64,000 bases of DNA from Bacillota bacterium (GTDB lineage Bacteria; Bacillota; Clostridia; DSM-8532). The position numbers and the translations under genes are program-made. The notes beneath the pieces are model-generated. The model was not told the origin of the DNA, ran no database searches, and saw nothing but the letters and a program-made list of their open reading frames with translations. Each line of letters starts with the position of its first letter. Positions within the stretch are counted from its first letter, which is position 1. Location of the stretch: NCBI GenBank assembly GCA_023443745.1, contig JAEZTB010000060.1:1-64000 (forward strand). Reading direction: 5' to 3'. This document shows, one piece after another, positions 46,867-57,119 of this stretch.

Positions 46867-48204
46867 ATGTTTACGTTTAAAGAAGGATTTTATACCGATG
46901 TCAGAGTCGAGGATGTTTATGAAACCGTTATTTCTTATACCCTGGGCAACCTTGATGAGAGCAAGATCCGCCGATACAAGGCTGCATTCATCCGGGTTTT
47001 TGATGGAGCGCTTTGGTATTACTCCGCTACTTCCGATATAGACCACATTCAGGAAGAAATCGAAAAGCTTTATCAGGCTGCCAAACCAAATGCCGATATT
47101 GGGCTTCATCCCGTGGTCAAGGCTTTCGAAGTCCATCAAGACAAGGTCTTGCGTTTTACTGAAGATAGTATTACCGATATCCCGAAAGAAGCTAAAGAAG
47201 AGCTTCTAAAGTCTTTCTTCCCTATTCTGAAAGAGCATGCCACCCTGAAGATGTGGAAAGCTATCTACATGGACGCCAAAAAAACCATTACCCTTTTTAC
47301 CAGCAAGGGTTCAAACCTCATGTTTGATATGCAGCGAGTCGGTTTTTCTATTCGTATGTCCTTTTCAGAAGGAGAAAAAAAGTTCAGCGAAAACTACCAG
47401 GAGGCCTCAAATTCCTTTGATAAACTAAAAAAAGACAGCACCCTTTTAAAGGCTTATATTTTAAAGTGTGAAGAATTCCTACGCAACGCCGTTCCTGTTG
47501 TCCCGGGAAAATACACCGTCATTCTGTCACCATTGGCTGCAGGGGTATTCGCACATGAAAGCTTCGGCCACAAGAGTGAGTCGGATTTTATGGTGGGCGA
47601 CGAGGTCATGAAAAGGGAGTGGGCTCTTGGCAAAAAAGTGGGCTCCGACATTCTCTCCATTATAGATTCAGGCTTTGAACCGGGATCGGGCTATGTACCC
47701 TATGATGACGAGGGTACAAAAGCTAGGGAAACCTATCTCATTAAGGACGGTATCCTGACGGGGAGGCTGCACAGTGCTTCGACAGCGGCACTGCTTGAGG
47801 AAGAGGTAACCGGCAATGCCCGAGCCATCAATTTCGAGTATGAACCTATCGTACGTATGACCACGACCTACATAAAACCGGGAAACAAAACGAAGGAAGA
47901 GCTCATTGCGGAGGTTCAGGATGGTTATCTGATTGAAGAGATCAAGCATGGATCGGGGCTTTCCACCTTCACCATAGCTCCTTCTCTGGCTTATCGTATT
48001 GAGGGCGGCAAAATTACCGGTCCTGTCAATATCTCGGTCATCAGTGGCACTGTTTTTGAGACATTGTCTGAAATTGACGGGGTGTCGGACAAGCTTGAGC
48101 TATTATCCTTTGTCACGGGCGGCTGTGGCAAAATGGAGCAATATCCGCTCCCCGTGGGCTTTGGCGGCCCCTATGTCCGAGTCAGAAATATGATGGTCCA
48201 ATAG
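46867..48204 (+). CDS. tldD: TldD-family metalloprotease
   Basis: 445 residues. The HEXXXH zinc site is His230-Glu-x-x-x-His235 (HESFGH), followed by the GSGYVPYDDEG and GGCGK motifs of TldD. TldD pairs with TldE/PmbA in a heterodimer that cuts unfolded peptides, known from microcin B17 maturation and CcdA turnover. AAAAGGAGG precedes the ATG. The pmbA-like gene follows after 65 bp. Confidence 0.9.
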   Translation: MFTFKEGFYTDVRVEDVYETVISYTLGNLDESKIRRYKAAFIRVFDGALWYYSATSDIDHIQEEIEKLYQAAKPNADIGLHPVVKAFEVHQDKVLRFTEDSITDIPKEAKEELLKSFFPILKEHATLKMWKAIYMDAKKTITLFTSKGSNLMFDMQRVGFSIRMSFSEGEKKFSENYQEASNSFDKLKKDSTLLKAYILKCEEFLRNAVPVVPGKYTVILSPLAAGVFAHESFGHKSESDFMVGDEVMKREWALGKKVGSDILSIIDSGFEPGSGYVPYDDEGTKARETYLIKDGILTGRLHSASTAALLEEEVTGNARAINFEYEPIVRMTTTYIKPGNKTKEELIAEVQDGYLIEEIKHGSGLSTFTIAPSLAYRIEGGKITGPVNISVISGTVFETLSEIDGVSDKLELLSFVTGGCGKMEQYPLPVGFGGPYVRVRNMMVQ

Positions 48205-48269
48205 AAGCGTGCGATCTTTAGATTGCACAACAAGACTCGACCCTTAGTTTAGAAAAGGAGGCTACGCAA

Positions 48270-49496
48270 ATGATTAAGGAACAATATCGCTCGACGATTA
48301 TGGATACCACCCTAAGTATTGTCAACTCACAAATGGAGTCGGTGAGAAACAAAAACATTACCAAAACTAGCCAGAGAGTCTATAAGGACGGTTTTATCGG
48401 AGCAGCCGGAACCATTGGCGCATTCTCGGAGGACGAGCTTTTAAAAGAAGCCCAACAGGCCCTTGAGAAAAAAATTGAATATCCCGCAGGACCCTCAACA
48501 CAACAAACCATGAGTCATGACATGCGTCAACCCATAATAGCTAACCATAAACTCTTGGATGAGTTCAGCGCCTTACTGGAAGAACTCAAAAAGAGACAGC
48601 CTCATTTTATCTTCTCCAACAAAATATCTCTGACCGAAGTCCAATCAAGCCTCGTTAATGATGCAGGGCTTCAACTGGATTATGCCGACAGGAGCCTGTC
48701 GTCAGGGATCATTTTTAAGGAGAAGACATCTACCAGCGTTTTTGATGGTGGACTAGGCTTTCAGGAGAGGAAATATGATCGAAAGCTCATCCTCGAAGAA
48801 TTTGACTTAATGCTTAATGCTTATAGGGAGAAAGTGGAGCTGCCAAAGAAGGGCAGATATCCCATTATTTTTACTACCGAAGAAGCGCCTGTTGACAAAT
48901 TCGTCAGTGATCTTAAGGCCGATGTATTCGCCCAGGGTGGCTCCCTGTTTTCAGAGAAACTGGGGCAGAAGCTTTTCCACGAAACGTTTACCTTTGGTCA
49001 GAATGTAGACCCCAAGGTCGCCATCAACACACCCTTCTTTGACGCCGAGGGCATGGTTAATCCCGGTTTTGTTTTTAATCTCATTGAAGATGGTGTGCTT
49101 AAAAGCCCCTATTGTGATAAAAAAACAGCACATAAATATGGCTTTGGCCCCTCCGGAAGTGCGGTTGCTCCCTATGACGGCGTGCCCCAGACAGCGCTTA
49201 TAAAACCCACTATTAAAAAGACAAGCACGAACTTAAAAGCCCTGTTGGGCGGTCAGATGGGAATTGTGGTTCTTATGGCGGCAGGAGGAGATTTTACCCC
49301 TCAAGGGGATTATGCAACTCCGGTACAGCTCGCCATGCTCTTTGACGGAGAACGGTTGCTGGGGAGGCTTCCCGAATTCAATCTCTCCTCCAATGTGTAC
49401 GACATGTTCGGCAAAGGCTTCAGGGGTGTAGCCCCCAATAACTTCATGCCTTTTTCAACCTACGATTTCGCTGTTCTTGAAATGAATCTTTCATAA
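48270..49496 (+). CDS. TldE/PmbA-family partner protein
   Basis: 408 residues of the TldD/PmbA family without an HEXXXH site, as usual for the TldE subunit. The C-terminal PEFNLSSNVYDMFGKGFRG segment is conserved in the family. AAAGGAGG lies 8 nt before the ATG. Overlaps the convergent sdaAA by 6 bp. Confidence 0.88.
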   Translation: MIKEQYRSTIMDTTLSIVNSQMESVRNKNITKTSQRVYKDGFIGAAGTIGAFSEDELLKEAQQALEKKIEYPAGPSTQQTMSHDMRQPIIANHKLLDEFSALLEELKKRQPHFIFSNKISLTEVQSSLVNDAGLQLDYADRSLSSGIIFKEKTSTSVFDGGLGFQERKYDRKLILEEFDLMLNAYREKVELPKKGRYPIIFTTEEAPVDKFVSDLKADVFAQGGSLFSEKLGQKLFHETFTFGQNVDPKVAINTPFFDAEGMVNPGFVFNLIEDGVLKSPYCDKKTAHKYGFGPSGSAVAPYDGVPQTALIKPTIKKTSTNLKALLGGQMGIVVLMAAGGDFTPQGDYATPVQLAMLFDGERLLGRLPEFNLSSNVYDMFGKGFRGVAPNNFMPFSTYDFAVLEMNLS

Positions 49497-50351
49497 TTTT
49501 ACATTTTGGGCTGCGGGGGTTGCTGCAAGCCCCCCATCGGCCGTTTCTTTTATGGAGAGGGACATCCCCTTTCCTACCTCGTCCACGGCCTTTATAACCT
49601 CATCAGCAGGAGCAAGAACATTTAGCCCGGCCATAGCCAGGCTGGCTGAAATAATGGCATTTGATGCACCTGATGCATTTCTGATAACACAGGGCAGCTC
49701 CACAAGCCCCGCAATGGGATCGCAGGCCAGCCCCATGGTATTCTCCAGCGCTATGGCTACTGCATTGGATACTTCTTCGGGAGAGCCTCCCAGAAGCTCC
49801 ACAAGGGCTGCTGCTGCCATAGCCGAGGCAACACCGCATTCGGCCATACAGCCTCCCTCAGCGCCGGATATGCTTGCTTTTTTAGCAACCACAAGCCCTA
49901 CTCCTGCCGATGTGAAAAGCGCCTTTACTACTTGATCCTCGGGAAGCTTATATTCTTCCATGGCTGTTATCAAAACTGCCGGAATAATGCCGCAGGAACC
50001 GGCTGTGGGCGCTGCAACAATTCTGCCCATACAGGCATTGTATTCAGAAGCTGCCAGGGCCTTAACCATAGCCTTATGGATGAGGTCTGACGGTACCTTC
50101 CCCTCATTGATGCTTGTGAGCAGCCGATAAGCCCCTCCACCCGTCAATCCGCTCATTGAGCGCAGGTACGGATCAAGGCCGCTGATAATGGATTCTTTCA
50201 TGACCTCAAAGGATTTTTGCATTCTATCAGTTAAAACTTCGACACTTGTCTCCCCATGAAGGGCTTCGTATTGAAGGACAATATCTGATATTTTTTTCTC
50301 TGATCGCTGGGCTTCCTCAACCAGCATCTTAATGCTCTCTATTTCTTTCAT
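49491..50351 (-). CDS. sdaAA: L-serine dehydratase, iron-sulfur alpha subunit
   Basis: 286 residues (ATG at 50351; GAGGTGG upstream). It carries the Cys set for the 4Fe-4S cluster: about Cys120 (TAGSCGIIPA), Cys168/172 (GGCMAECG), Cys210 (LACDP) and Cys221 (ELPCV). It deaminates serine to pyruvate with the beta subunit, encoded 100 bp upstream. Length and motif order match the Gram-positive two-subunit enzyme. Confidence 0.94.
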   Translation of the reverse strand: MKEIESIKMLVEEAQRSEKKISDIVLQYEALHGETSVEVLTDRMQKSFEVMKESIISGLDPYLRSMSGLTGGGAYRLLTSINEGKVPSDLIHKAMVKALAASEYNACMGRIVAAPTAGSCGIIPAVLITAMEEYKLPEDQVVKALFTSAGVGLVVAKKASISGAEGGCMAECGVASAMAAAALVELLGGSPEEVSNAVAIALENTMGLACDPIAGLVELPCVIRNASGASNAIISASLAMAGLNVLAPADEVIKAVDEVGKGMSLSIKETADGGLAATPAAQNVKL

Positions 50352-50451
50352 TGGCACTATCCACCTCGTGTAATTCTTTAGGAACAGCTAAAAAAGCTGT
50401 TTTTGCATTATCTTGTTAGGAACGTTGAAAAAATAACTTTTCATTCGTCCC

Positions 50452-51114
50452 TTAGCGCACCGGCTTAACGATGGTCGCCCGGGATATGCGTGGGATTTGT
50501 TCTATAAGGCCTGCGATTTCGTCTGAGATCTCTTCATCAGCCTCAATGACCATGATGGCCGATCCTCGTTTTTCAGAGCGATAGACCCTCATGAAGGCAA
50601 TATTAATATTAAAACAGGCTAGTATGTTGGTAACCGAAGAGATAACACCCGGAAGATCGGTGTGGGTAATAACTAAGGTATAATAATCCCCTCCGATAGA
50701 CACCTCGACTCCGTTGACCTGAGTGATCAAAATATTGCCACCACCGACTGAGGAGCCCACTACACTTGCCTTTTTCCCGCTTTTCCCTGTAATATCGAGG
50801 CGTGTGGTATTGGGGTGGACACTTCCCAGATTGGCATTTTCAAAGCTGAAGGTAAGCCCGGCTTCGGCAGCCAGAGCAAGACTATCCCTGATACGGGCAT
50901 CATCTACTTCATAACCCATAAGGCCGCCCAGAATGGCTCTATCGGTACCATGTCCCAGGGCGGTTTTTGCAAATGACCCATGGAGGATAATTCTTGCATC
51001 ACAAACATCCTCACCTAAAATCATACGGGCAACCTTGCCTATTCTCGCGGCACCTGCCGTATGGGAGCTGGATGGTCCTACCATAACAGGCCCAATTATA
51101 TCAAATGTATTCAC
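50452..51114 (-). CDS. sdaAB: L-serine dehydratase, beta subunit
   Basis: 220 residues. N-terminal MVGPSSSHTAGAARIG serine-binding motif, then HGSFAKTALGHGTDRA, and a C-terminal ACT domain (about 145-218, VITHTDLPGVISSVTNIL) for regulation. First gene of the sda pair. Confidence 0.93.
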   Translation of the reverse strand: MNTFDIIGPVMVGPSSSHTAGAARIGKVARMILGEDVCDARIILHGSFAKTALGHGTDRAILGGLMGYEVDDARIRDSLALAAEAGLTFSFENANLGSVHPNTTRLDITGKSGKKASVVGSSVGGGNILITQVNGVEVSIGGDYYTLVITHTDLPGVISSVTNILACFNINIAFMRVYRSEKRGSAIMVIEADEEISDEIAGLIEQIPRISRATIVKPVR

Positions 51115-51168
51115 AGTAACATCTCCTAGTTTGCGATACTTTAATAGTCTTTCACAACTAATAATTAT

Positions 51169-52260
51169 TTAATCCTGTATAGCTCTGCTGGACTTATAGG
51201 TGTTTGGGGAAAGCCCCGTATGCTTTTTGAAAATCTTACTGAAATATTCATGGTCTTTGAAGCCAAGACGCTCAGCAATCTCATAGTTTTTACAGGTTCC
51301 GGATCTCAGCAGAAATTTGGCACGCTCCACCTTGACCATTGTGATATATTCTAAAAGCGAGACACCTGTGGACTGCTTAAAGAGCTCACTCAAGTAGGTT
51401 TTATTGATATAAAGCTTCTCAGCTATAAGTTTGACCGATATATTCTCTTCAATATGATAAAGGACCTGAAGGCAAGCTGTTTTTATGGCATTGACATCGC
51501 TTTTCCATATAATCATTTTTCTTAAAAACAAGACCAACCTCTCAGCTGACTTTTTAACTTTATCATGAAGGGCCTGCCAATCCCCTTCGGACAGGTTCAG
51601 ATGCTTAATGGCTGAAAGGTCCGTATAAAGGCTTATCCACCCATGTTCAGCCACAACTCGGGAAAAGATGAGCTCTATAGCATTTTTCAAAATAATGACC
51701 GCCTTGGGTTCATTATATTGAAGGGCTGCACCTACCGCTTCCACCATCTGTTCTGTCACATCAACAGCCTTTATATCACCTTCATTAAGAAGCCTGATCA
51801 CCCTTTCAACATCCTGGACAGGGAAAAAGGCTTCCTCCGCCAGACCTCTAAGCTGCTCCAGCTTATCCTGCTCAAGCCTCATGTTATCCAGGTGTATCCG
51901 GGCGCGGTTTAAAAGCTCTGCCAGATTTTTGCCGTTCACAGGCTTTCCTAGATAATCAAAGGCTCCATGAAGCAGCCCTTCCCGGGCATAACTGTATTCC
52001 GTGTAATCACTGAGAAGTACAATACAGGGACAGAGCTTCTCTAAAGATACCGCCTTTAATAAAGCCATACCGTCCATGACCGGCATTCGAATATCTGTTA
52101 TAACAAGATCATAAGGGTCAGCTCTCAATTTTTTCAGGGCATCGGCCCCATTCTCCGCCTCTCCTCCAATGAAAAAACCTGTGGTCTCCCCCCAAATAGC
52201 CATCCTTTTTAAATCATAGCGAAGGATCTCAAGATCATCAACTATTAAAACCTTGTACAA
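51169..52260 (-). CDS. AraC-type response regulator
   Basis: 363 residues if it starts at the TTG at 52260 (GGGGTGA 6 nt upstream); a start at 52299 is possible. A receiver domain (phospho-acceptor Asp in VITDIRMPVMDG, then a conserved Lys near GKPVNG) is joined by a helical linker to a C-terminal double HTH of the AraC family (KLIAEKLYINKTYLSELFKQ; EIAERLGFKDHEYFSKIFKK). It is the likely output of the upstream sensor operon, of which it is the last gene. Confidence 0.88.
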   Translation of the reverse strand: MYKVLIVDDLEILRYDLKRMAIWGETTGFFIGGEAENGADALKKLRADPYDLVITDIRMPVMDGMALLKAVSLEKLCPCIVLLSDYTEYSYAREGLLHGAFDYLGKPVNGKNLAELLNRARIHLDNMRLEQDKLEQLRGLAEEAFFPVQDVERVIRLLNEGDIKAVDVTEQMVEAVGAALQYNEPKAVIILKNAIELIFSRVVAEHGWISLYTDLSAIKHLNLSEGDWQALHDKVKKSAERLVLFLRKMIIWKSDVNAIKTACLQVLYHIEENISVKLIAEKLYINKTYLSELFKQSTGVSLLEYITMVKVERAKFLLRSGTCKNYEIAERLGFKDHEYFSKIFKKHTGLSPNTYKSSRAIQD

Positions 52261-52286
52261 AAAGTCACCCCACACATTATCTCTCT

Positions 52287-52679
52287 TTATCCTACACAAG
52301 CTTCAACCTGTTGCAGAAGATCACGGGAATCCCACGGCTTATGAATGACTCCCTTTAGATTGATTTTATCCTGCTTAATAGAAATGGACATCATATCCGC
52401 GTAGCCCGTTATCATAAGGGCTCTGATTTCAGGATATTTTTCATAAACCTTGACCAGAAACTCATCCCCGTTCATACCGGGCATGAGCCAATCTGAAAGA
52501 ATAAGAATGACGCGAATTCCGCCCTCCACCAGCTCATCAATGATGGTCAAGGCTTCCGGAGCACTAAGAGCTGTCTCATAATGAAAACGGGCACCGAAAT
52601 GCCCCATAAGCTCCTGCTTTAGGGATAGAAGGATCATTTCTTCATCATCCACACACATAATAGCACTGCGGCTAGGCAT
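52287..52679 (-). CDS. Stand-alone receiver domain protein
   Basis: 130 residues, one REC domain only: acidic pocket VDDEE, phospho-acceptor Asp in LILSDWLMPGMNG, ITGYAD, and conserved Lys in HKPWD. No output domain, so it is likely a phosphoryl shuttle. The ATG directly follows the kinase stop. Confidence 0.9.
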   Translation of the reverse strand: MPSRSAIMCVDDEEMILLSLKQELMGHFGARFHYETALSAPEALTIIDELVEGGIRVILILSDWLMPGMNGDEFLVKVYEKYPEIRALMITGYADMMSISIKQDKINLKGVIHKPWDSRDLLQQVEACVG

Positions 52680-54887
52680 TCAAATCACCTCCTCATACAC
52701 TCTCAGCCAGATGCTAAAGGTAGTTTCACCCGGCTGTGTTTCTACATCGATATGACCTCCGACTTCCTCCACTATTCTTTTTGCAATGTCTAAGCCGAGG
52801 CCGGTTCCCTCCCCTAATTTTTTTGTAGTAAAGAACGGCTCAAAAATTCTTTTACGTATGGTTTCAGGGATGCCGGGACCCTTGTCGGTAATCGAAACCT
52901 TTACATATTCCTGAGTCCTGGCTATTCCTATGATTAGCTTGCCCTTATAATCCATAGCCTGCAAAGCGTTGTTAATAATATTTACCCAAACCTGATGCAA
53001 TTTATCGGGGTAACACAAAACAGGAGGAACCTCCTGATAGTCTTTAGTAATTTCCACGCCGTACTTGGTTTGATTATAGTAGAGGGTCAATACCATCTCA
53101 ATATCGTTGATGACATCATGGGGAACCACCTGCCTGTTGGATTCCTGGTGAGAATAGGTCTTAAGCGCCATAATAACCTTGGAGGCTTTTTCTGCAGATA
53201 TTCTGATCATGTGGGCCGATTTGTGCATCGTAATAATACTGTAAGCCATTTTTACAGCATCTTTAATTCCCGGCTGGCCGATCAAGGCTAAAAATTCCTC
53301 ATCGCTGGCTTCATATCCGATATCTACCAATAGCTCAACAACTTCATCCGATATTGATAAATTGTTCTCCTCCACCATCTTATAATATCTTTTTCTGTTT
53401 TGTCGCCTGGATGATAAATCTTGCGTGCTTTCCCATGCCATACTCTGAGCAACCAACCGGTTGTATACTTCCCTGATTTCTTCGGGCGCCGTGACCCGAA
53501 ATTGAACAACCTGGTCAATTTCATTTTTTATAACCTTTTCCAATGTACCACCCGCAGAATTAATAACCCCCAATGGTGTGTTAAGCTCATGGGCAATACC
53601 CGCTACAAGCTGACCTAGAACCGCCATTTTTTCTTGATTAACCAATTGATGCTGAGCCTCTCTCAAATCTTCTATGGCCGATTCCAATTCGCAATTGGCT
53701 TGTTCCAGCTCAACGGTACGCTCAGCCACCTTGTCCTCCAATTCATCATTAAGCTTTTTAATCTCGGCTTCAGCCTTCTTTCGTGCTGTAATATCCTGAA
53801 TAACCACAATCTGTGTGGTGGGCTCTTCTCCTTCCGACCAAAGCGGTGAGATGGTCATCTCTACCCATACCATCTGACCATCCTTGCGAATATAGCGCTT
53901 CTCTATTGAATGCTCGCGTATCATCCCTCCGAGGAGCTTCTCTATTAAAGCCTGCTGTTTTGGGAGATCATCCTTGTGAGTGATGGTTTCATAGGACATT
54001 TCCATCATCTCTTCCATGGTATAGCCCACGATGTCACAAAAACGCTGATTAAGAAATATGTAGCGGCCTGATTGCGCCGAGACCTGACCAACTCCTACAC
54101 CTGCCTGCTGGAAAATGGCCCTTAACTGTGCCTCACTGGCTCTGGTCTGCTGCTGCGCGGCATCAATATCCTGTAACATGCGCTCTAAATCTGAGGCCAT
54201 GCTTTTAATTTCAGAAAAAGCTCTTCTGAAGCTGGCTGCTTCCATTTTCTTTTTGGCAAGGCTGTGTGAGGATTTACCGGCTTCAATCATGCTCATTCGA
54301 ATAGATTCAAGAGGTCTGACAAGGCGGATATAGCTTAAGAGAGTAAGAGCCGTTGCTATGAGCAATATAACGATGCCCATCTGGATAATTTCATCCTTTA
54401 GCTCTTGGAGAAATTGATTCCTGCTCTCTGTATGATCATACCAAAGAGTGGCATAGGCTATAATTTGAGTATGATCATTGAATTTATGAATGGGAATAAT
54501 ATGCCGCTCAATGTAAGGTCCTTCGGGATTGATACGGGACTCAAAAACCTTTTCCCCATCTGTCATGAGCTTGATGATGGTACGCTCTATGGAACTGATC
54601 TGGACACATCGCAAATTTTTGTTCTTGAGCTCATTGGTGATGAGCTTTCTTAAAGTCTCGATATCATAATTCCAGATAGCAGGCTCGAAAGCGCTTTGAA
54701 CACGGATTTCCAGGGATTGCTTATACTGCTCAAGAGCATATTTGCTTTCCTGAAGACTTTTATAAGCGCCAAAGATAATGCTGGGTATATAGACTAAAAG
54801 GGCTATCAAAGACACCAGGCCTGATAACTTGCCTGCCAAACCCAGCTTTTTTATGGGATTGTTTTTCTTTTGCGCAACTGATGCCAT
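52680..54887 (-). CDS. Membrane sensor histidine kinase with PAS domain
   Basis: 735 residues from the ATG at 54887. Two membrane helices (about 20-40 and 170-190) flank an outer domain of about 130 residues; then a helical region, a PAS/PAC module (about 255-380), a coiled coil (about 385-415), and a histidine box VAGIAHELNTPLG (His about 435) set 150 residues before the HATPase domain (VWVNIINNAL, DKGPGIP, GEGTGLGL). The long insertion between the two is unusual. Confidence 0.9.
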   Translation of the reverse strand: MASVAQKKNNPIKKLGLAGKLSGLVSLIALLVYIPSIIFGAYKSLQESKYALEQYKQSLEIRVQSAFEPAIWNYDIETLRKLITNELKNKNLRCVQISSIERTIIKLMTDGEKVFESRINPEGPYIERHIIPIHKFNDHTQIIAYATLWYDHTESRNQFLQELKDEIIQMGIVILLIATALTLLSYIRLVRPLESIRMSMIEAGKSSHSLAKKKMEAASFRRAFSEIKSMASDLERMLQDIDAAQQQTRASEAQLRAIFQQAGVGVGQVSAQSGRYIFLNQRFCDIVGYTMEEMMEMSYETITHKDDLPKQQALIEKLLGGMIREHSIEKRYIRKDGQMVWVEMTISPLWSEGEEPTTQIVVIQDITARKKAEAEIKKLNDELEDKVAERTVELEQANCELESAIEDLREAQHQLVNQEKMAVLGQLVAGIAHELNTPLGVINSAGGTLEKVIKNEIDQVVQFRVTAPEEIREVYNRLVAQSMAWESTQDLSSRRQNRKRYYKMVEENNLSISDEVVELLVDIGYEASDEEFLALIGQPGIKDAVKMAYSIITMHKSAHMIRISAEKASKVIMALKTYSHQESNRQVVPHDVINDIEMVLTLYYNQTKYGVEITKDYQEVPPVLCYPDKLHQVWVNIINNALQAMDYKGKLIIGIARTQEYVKVSITDKGPGIPETIRKRIFEPFFTTKKLGEGTGLGLDIAKRIVEEVGGHIDVETQPGETTFSIWLRVYEEVI

Positions 54888-55768
54888 CAAAAATCACACA
54901 TCCTCTTTGCTTCATCTTCGGGCAGATATCGACTGAATATTTTGAAGAGCGTTCCATCATTTTTCATTTCATTGATAATTTTTTTTAATCGTTCAGCATT
55001 TTCAGTAATGAAATATCTTTTACTTAAGGTGATGCACCTTAATAAGGGTTCTCCTTCAGGCCAGTCCACAATACTGACATCCTGAATATCAAAGGCATCG
55101 AAATAATACAAATAGCTGGAGGCCATATCAAATGTCACTTGAATCCAGTCGTCCTTCAACATTTTATAAAGAGAATCCGAATCTCTTGCCTCAACAATCA
55201 TCCGCTTTTTCTTAAGCTGCTCTATGAGGTTATCGTAATTCTCTCCATAGGTATAACCTCGAATAATACCCACCTTTAGGTCCGTTCTTTCCAGCAGCTC
55301 TTCCTGGGTGGATAATCCTACGCCTTCATGAATAAGTACATGATTCCTCTGTGAGAAGTAGGGGATAAAGTATGAATAGCGTTCCCTTTTAGGTGTTATG
55401 ACAGTGGAAACACTCATGGGCAGAGATCCTTCTTCAATCCTGGAGGTGATTCTTGCCCGGGGCATCACCCGCTCATCGAAGTCTATGCCCATTCTTCTTG
55501 CAAGCTCATCTATGATATCCTTATTAATGCCTGTATCATCATTCTCATTATAAAGATACCCACTATTATAGTAGGCAACTGTAACAGCATTATCTATATC
55601 GGCGAAAACCATCCTATTGTAGTTATCAACCGAAGGTTCCAACTCATTTGGGTCCAATCCGCTGACAGCATCCTTGCCAAGAAACTGCTTGTTTAAAAAC
55701 TGGGTCGCATAGTGGATCCCCGATATAAGAAGACAGCTGCACACCAGAACAAGCATGATCCGTCTCAT
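54887..55768 (-). CDS. Extracytoplasmic solute-binding protein (SBP family 3)
   Basis: 293 residues from the ATG at 55768. An N-terminal hydrophobic segment (about 4-22) with a Cys near 11 that could be lipidated. The body matches family 3 periplasmic binding proteins (MRFADIDNAVTVAYYNSGYL-like start, GINKDIIDELARRMGIDF, RVMPRARITSR). No permease or ATPase lies nearby, so it probably hands a ligand signal to the adjacent sensor kinase. Overlaps the kinase start in TGATG. Confidence 0.82.
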   Translation of the reverse strand: MRRIMLVLVCSCLLISGIHYATQFLNKQFLGKDAVSGLDPNELEPSVDNYNRMVFADIDNAVTVAYYNSGYLYNENDDTGINKDIIDELARRMGIDFDERVMPRARITSRIEEGSLPMSVSTVITPKRERYSYFIPYFSQRNHVLIHEGVGLSTQEELLERTDLKVGIIRGYTYGENYDNLIEQLKKKRMIVEARDSDSLYKMLKDDWIQVTFDMASSYLYYFDAFDIQDVSIVDWPEGEPLLRCITLSKRYFITENAERLKKIINEMKNDGTLFKIFSRYLPEDEAKRMCDF

Positions 55769-55793
55769 TGTCTTTAATCCCTTCTTCAATCAC

Positions 55794-56966
55794 TTAAGAA
55801 AATAGGGGCAAAGTAAAGCTTACCGTTGTTCCCAGACCTTCCTCACTGAATATACTGACGCTTCCACCATGTTTTTCAACTATCTTTTTTACGGTAGCCA
55901 GCCCAATACCCGAACCCTCAAATTCACTTTGAGAGTGCATGCGCTGGAAGATACCGAACAATTTGGTTGAATAGGCCATATTAAAGCCCACACCATTATC
56001 TTTAAAAGAGAATTGGTATTGGTTTTGGGTTTTATGGCACGATACCCTGATAACGGCATTATTCTGATATCTTGTGAATTTTATGGCATTGGACAAAATA
56101 TTATAGAGGACTTGCTTAAGAAGTATGGCATCACCGCTGACCTGAGGAAGTGAATCCTCAATGACAAGCTCTACCTGCCTGTCTTCAACTGCGGTCATAA
56201 TCTCTTGATAGGTCTGGGTAACTAATGCACCCATATCAACAGGTAAAAATTCCGGTTCGGTCTTTGCGGTTACCGCATACTGAAGTAGTTTTTCAATAAG
56301 CTCAAACATACCGGAACAGACGCTTCTGATATTCCTCAGCATACTTTTCACATCATCGTTGAGCTGGTTTTCATAGTCTTCCAGAATGAATTTTGAATAA
56401 TAGTCGATGGAGCGCACGGGAGATTTCAAGTCGTGAGATACCGTGTAGGAAAATGACTCCAGCTCTTTAACAGCATCGCTGAGCTGCTTGGTGCGCATCT
56501 CTACCATCTTCTCCAGCTCTTCATTCATTTTCATGATCTGGGATGTTTTCTCATCAAGCTGTTTTTGAGTGCGAAATTTATCTATGGCCTGATTGACGGT
56601 AAGCAGCAAATCTTCCCTGTCCCAGGGCTTTTGTATGTAACGGTATAATCCGGCATGGTTTATGGCATATCGAATAGCTCCCACGTCTGTATAGCCGGTA
56701 AGAAGGATTTTAAGCGCCTGAGGATGGGTCTTATTAAGCTCGGACAACAGGACCTCTCCTGTCATACCGGGCATCCTTTGATCCGAAATGACAAGTAAAA
56801 TCACATCTCCGCGCTTTAAAGATTCATCCGCAATCTGAAGGGCTTCCTCACTGCTTTGAGCTGTCTCAATAATGAAGTCGGAAGTAAGACCGCGCATCAG
56901 TTCCATTTTTAGGGCCTCAACAACCATTTCTTCGTCATCGACACACAGAATCTTTTCTCTGCCCAT
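55794..56966 (-). CDS. Receiver-histidine kinase fusion
   Basis: 390 residues. REC domain at 1-125 (VDDEE, Asp in VISDQRMPG, Lys in QKPWD), a coiled-coil linker, HisKA (SYTVSHDLKSPVRSI, His about 177) and HATPase (VLYNILSNAIKF, DNGVGFN, GSGIGLATV). No membrane segment, so it is cytoplasmic. First gene of a five-gene operon running to 51169. Confidence 0.9.
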   Translation of the reverse strand: MGREKILCVDDEEMVVEALKMELMRGLTSDFIIETAQSSEEALQIADESLKRGDVILLVISDQRMPGMTGEVLLSELNKTHPQALKILLTGYTDVGAIRYAINHAGLYRYIQKPWDREDLLLTVNQAIDKFRTQKQLDEKTSQIMKMNEELEKMVEMRTKQLSDAVKELESFSYTVSHDLKSPVRSIDYYSKFILEDYENQLNDDVKSMLRNIRSVCSGMFELIEKLLQYAVTAKTEPEFLPVDMGALVTQTYQEIMTAVEDRQVELVIEDSLPQVSGDAILLKQVLYNILSNAIKFTRYQNNAVIRVSCHKTQNQYQFSFKDNGVGFNMAYSTKLFGIFQRMHSQSEFEGSGIGLATVKKIVEKHGGSVSIFSEEGLGTTVSFTLPLFS

Positions 56967-57054
56967 CTGGTCACCTGTAACAAAAATAATTTTATTCTAT
57001 ATTATACCCTAAATTTCTCCAAATTCCCAGCAATTTTGAGGGGTACAATCTCTC

Positions 57055-57091
57055 TCAAAAAAACAAGGGTGCATTCCGTTTGGAACACACC
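57055..57091 (-). terminator. Terminator of the prolyl-tRNA synthetase operon
   Basis: GGTGTGTTCC / GGAATGCACC stem (two wobbles) with a 4-nt loop, followed on the minus strand by TTGTTTTTTT. It lies 30 bp after the stop of the 57120 gene. Confidence 0.8.
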
Positions 57092-57119
57092 ACAAGCCTC
57101 AACCTGCAATACGGTACCT

